A DNA stretch of 64,000 bases from JACKOB01 sp024234575. GTDB lineage: Bacteria; Pseudomonadota; Gammaproteobacteria; Pseudomonadales; Oleiphilaceae. Position 1 is the stretch's first letter. Each line of letters starts with the position of its first letter. This document shows, in pieces, positions 61,972 through 64,000 of this stretch. The notes below the pieces were generated by a model. The model did not search any database and was not told where the DNA came from. It saw only the letters and a program-made list of their open reading frames with translations. The position numbers and the translations under genes were made by a program. The stretch lies in NCBI GenBank assembly GCA_051208035.1, contig JBPJFZ010000008.1:186001-250000 (forward strand). The letters are read 5' to 3'.

Positions 61972-63138
61972 TTAAAAAGGCGACAATATTCCGCCAAATC
62001 CAAAATTAGTCCAGCTCATGTGTCTAACCGCTTCATAATTACCATCTGAGTTTTTATCAAATGAAACGGTTACGTTCTCCTCATCAGAGACTGCCGTTCC
62101 TGGCACTGCGCCAGTAGGACTGAAGGCTTCAACGAGGATAGTTTCTCCTGTCAAAAATTGGATGAAAAACTTTCCGCTCATGGCAACAGAAACAGTCATA
62201 GAGCTGCCATCATCGTCAAATACTTTCATATCCTGAAGCACTAATGGCGAAATGGTTTCGGTTCGATAGCCGAATTTATCGTCTTGCTTCGAATCGGCAT
62301 CCACTATCCACTGCAGCGAGGTTTTTTCTGCCGTTTGGTCTCCGATATTAGCCTGCGCTATTATCATTTCGAACGCAAAGATTGGGTAGTTAAAGATGGG
62401 TGTTTCATAGTAGGTGCTGCTAGAGAAGTTGGCGAGTTCGGAACTTAAATCCAGCGTAAAACCTTCTTGCATAATGCCAATGTCAGGTGTTTTACTTGCA
62501 TAAAGGTAAGACGGATTAATGGCGAAATACTCTATCTCCGTATCGTCATTATGACCAGACTTAACATCAAAACTAGAACGGTATTGACCATCGTTCTGGT
62601 TGTCAGGTTTACCTGTCTCATAAATATCTTCTTGGTAGCTGATGCTGGCAAACGTATTGCCTCGGCCGGTACCCTCCAGCGTATCGATTCGCCTGCTTCT
62701 CTCGCCTGTGGTTGTAACGCCGCTTAGATTTTCGCAGTTGTTATATGTGACGGTACTGCTGTCTCCGACGGCAAGTTCGTACTTAACTGTAGTATCCACC
62801 ACATTATTCTTAGTGGATGTACCACTTTTTCCACAGGGACTGGTTTTCACTTCTGAAGTGTTGGCAAACTTAATTGTGCTAAGAAATAGAGTGGTGTAGA
62901 GATTGACGGTGCTAGCGTCAAGAAATGTTGCAGTGTAAACCAGGTTAGCTGCCGCAACGTAATTGTCGCTATTCAAAGTCGAAGTGCCCGTACTTGTGCC
63001 GCCTCCAACGAGCAACACCCCGTCTCCGTTATCAAGCAAGCCTGTTTCGTTAACTGCGCTGCTACTACTTTCTCCGCCGCAACCAGACACGATTGTCGCA
63101 AGTATTGATATGAGTAGTTTTTTCTTAAATGCGTCCAT
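61972..63138 (-). CDS. Lipoprotein with CGGESSSS mature end
   Basis: A 388-aa lipoprotein: signal helix, lipobox VSGC (Cys20), Ser/Gly/Thr-rich linker, then a beta-rich domain without known motifs (VKYELAVGDSSTVTYNNCENLSGV; LDLSSELANFSS; VSFDKNSDGNYEAVRHMSW with a possible calcium loop DKNSDG). Two Cys (SPCGKSG, NNCENL) may be bridged. AAAGGGA precedes the ATG. Related in style, though not clearly in sequence, to the lipoprotein at 16238. Confidence 0.75.
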   Translation of the reverse strand: MDAFKKKLLISILATIVSGCGGESSSSAVNETGLLDNGDGVLLVGGGTSTGTSTLNSDNYVAAANLVYTATFLDASTVNLYTTLFLSTIKFANTSEVKTSPCGKSGTSTKNNVVDTTVKYELAVGDSSTVTYNNCENLSGVTTTGERSRRIDTLEGTGRGNTFASISYQEDIYETGKPDNQNDGQYRSSFDVKSGHNDDTEIEYFAINPSYLYASKTPDIGIMQEGFTLDLSSELANFSSSTYYETPIFNYPIFAFEMIIAQANIGDQTAEKTSLQWIVDADSKQDDKFGYRTETISPLVLQDMKVFDDDGSSMTVSVAMSGKFFIQFLTGETILVEAFSPTGAVPGTAVSDEENVTVSFDKNSDGNYEAVRHMSWTNFGFGGILSPF

Positions 63139-63475
63139 ACATAAATCCCTTTATATTCCGTTAGTAGTAATTTCATTCCATTCGACACATTTCGACAATC
63201 AGGTAATCCTTACCTTGGTCGAAGCAGCCGCGGGGCATTATATAGACAAGTGGTTACTTATTCACCAAATTGTTGTCAGGGCGCGCATGTATTTTCAATG
63301 AGGCAGATGAGCTTTTCTGAGGTCGAATACACGACAAAGAAACAAAATCTTGAGCTGTACGGCTTTGAAAATGGGAGAGGGGGGCAACCTTTTCTTCTGT
63401 CGATCAGGTTACAAATGGATTGTATGCAGTTCTTTATTGTTTAAATAGTGTTTGTGCCAAGCGGGATTAACCCAG
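63139..63475. other. Gene-free stretch
   Basis: About 335 bases with only short frames of unconvincing composition. It should hold the promoter of the lipoprotein gene at its left side. No repeats or hairpins with a T-run were seen. Confidence 0.35.
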
Positions 63476-63607
63476 TTAGTACCCATCCGCCCAGCGCTCG
63501 GCCAGACCCACCTCGCACCATTGTTTTGCGGCAGTATCTAAATCAAGGTGCATCGCTTTCGCGTAATTTCGAATGGCTCTTATCTGTTTGTGTAGACGCT
63601 GTTCCAT
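63476..63607 (-). CDS. Small 43-aa protein
   Basis: A short frame from the ATG at 63605-63607 to TAA at 63476. The translation looks coding-like: a basic helix (QRLHKQIRAIRNYAKAM) followed by LDLDTAAKQWCEVGLAERWAD. Similar short proteins with a D-x-x-x-A-A-x-x-W-x-x-x-G-L-A pattern are common in gammaproteobacteria, as far as I recall. No function is known. Confidence 0.5.
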   Translation of the reverse strand: MEQRLHKQIRAIRNYAKAMHLDLDTAAKQWCEVGLAERWADGY

Positions 63608-63614
63608 TGCACTA

Positions 63615-63641
63615 TCCTCGATTGAGCTGTCCTCGATTGAG
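63615..63641 (+). repeat. Direct repeat TCCTCGATTGAG x2
   Basis: Two identical 12-base copies, 15 bases apart start to start, just upstream of the 43-aa gene. Could be a regulator site for that gene or a small replication-slip duplication. Confidence 0.4.
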
Positions 63642-63801
63642 ATCGCAAACATTAATCATTGGCTTAATAGTTAATGCGTCTTTTGGGGGTAACTCGCCTC
63701 ATATAAATGAGTAAAAATTAAACAGTTTGAAGGGAGAGTGAAGCGACCGACGCCAGCAAACTGCCAGCGCCGATAATGAAAGCGTTATACGCAGACCGCC
63801 T

Positions 63802-64000
63802 TTAACCGACCAGTTTGAGGTGTGGATGACTATGCGAAGGCTTTACTCGCCATTTTAACAAGTCAGCGGTTTGCTGAATGGCCGTCTCGTCACAGGCCAT
63901 TTCAGGGAATGCCCGGTGTGCCTTTTGCAGCTGGTCTAACTGATGCTGAGTTAAATTGACGAACCGAAACACCAGGCCAATACCATCACGACTTGGCTGC
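63802..64000 (-). CDS. C-terminal end of a truncated gene, possibly PilZ-like
   Basis: The last 65 codons of a gene that begins beyond the right edge; stop TAA at 63802-63804. The visible part starts DGIGLVFRFVNLTQHQ, which is like the last strand and helix of a PilZ domain, followed by a polar tail ending PHLKLVG. A c-di-GMP receptor would fit the many cyclases here, but the diagnostic RxxxR motif is outside. Confidence 0.45.
   Translation of the reverse strand, partial: QPSRDGIGLVFRFVNLTQHQLDQLQKAHRAFPEMACDETAIQQTADLLKWRVKPSHSHPHLKLVG

Noticed and set aside
1..64000. CRISPR array, tRNA or rRNA genes, prophage structural genes
   Set aside because: No regular spaced repeats, no cloverleaf-like segments with TTCGA loops, and no capsid or tail genes were found on reading.

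Overview
The window looks like chromosomal DNA of a marine-type gammaproteobacterium. This rests on parE, dusC, cbpA-cbpM, a YghU-type glutathione transferase, DUF4124 and DUF6279 proteins, several lipoproteins whose mature end reads CGGGSSS or similar, a sodium/solute symporter and many c-di-GMP and two-component proteins. A member of the Cellvibrionales/Spongiibacteraceae side of the group would fit, but that is a guess from gene content. No rRNA, tRNA or CRISPR array was seen.

Layout. 1-6.4 kb: a truncated membrane diguanylate cyclase gene, a secreted subtilase lipoprotein, a small lipoprotein and parE. 6.4-14.3 kb is the accessory part: a 1026-aa protein joining a PD-(D/E)XK-like nuclease, an SF2 helicase, a helix-turn-helix and a LexA/S24-like C-terminus, in one operon with a small methyltransferase; a divergent zinc-ribbon protein; a PP2A-like phosphatase; and a complete IS200/IS605 element (tnpA, tnpB, end hairpins, omega-RNA region). 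The element sits exactly inside a small drug/metabolite-transporter-like gene, whose two halves rejoin in frame. 14.3-25.3 kb: lipoproteins, two GST-family proteins, a CopD-like protein, cbpA-cbpM, an FHA-GGDEF and a 7TM-GGDEF cyclase, an MgtC-like protein, dusC and a large palindromic repeat.

25.5-34.9 kb is a compact operon with two versions of one module: circularly permuted ATP-grasp, alpha-E, and transglutaminase (one fused to DUF2126). In the second version ATP-grasp and alpha-E are a single polypeptide. The set probably makes and processes a peptide or amide-linked product, but the product is unknown. 35-41.5 kb: a ParA-like ATPase, a SHOCT protein, a lipoprotein, a leucine-rich-repeat protein and four neighbouring DUF4124 envelope proteins.

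41.6-46 kb: a CHASE4 hybrid histidine kinase overlapping a REC-HDOD regulator. 46-54.2 kb: a parvulin, three stand-alone periplasmic solute-binding proteins, a hydratase-like enzyme, a secreted Cys-repeat protein and a DEDDh exonuclease/GIY-YIG fusion. 54.3-64 kb: a DUF6279 lipoprotein, MFS transporter, PsiE-like protein, an SSS symporter coupled to an unusual metallophosphoesterase, guanine deaminase, a yefM-yoeB toxin-antitoxin pair with candidate operators, a lipoprotein, a 43-aa protein and the end of a truncated gene.

The strongest candidates for undescribed biology are the nuclease-helicase-HTH-S24 protein with its methyltransferase, and the duplicated ATP-grasp/alpha-E/transglutaminase operon. 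The best-resolved mobile feature is the IS200/IS605 insertion, from which the TnpB target motif and guide can be read directly. All domain calls were made by eye from motifs, without database searches.
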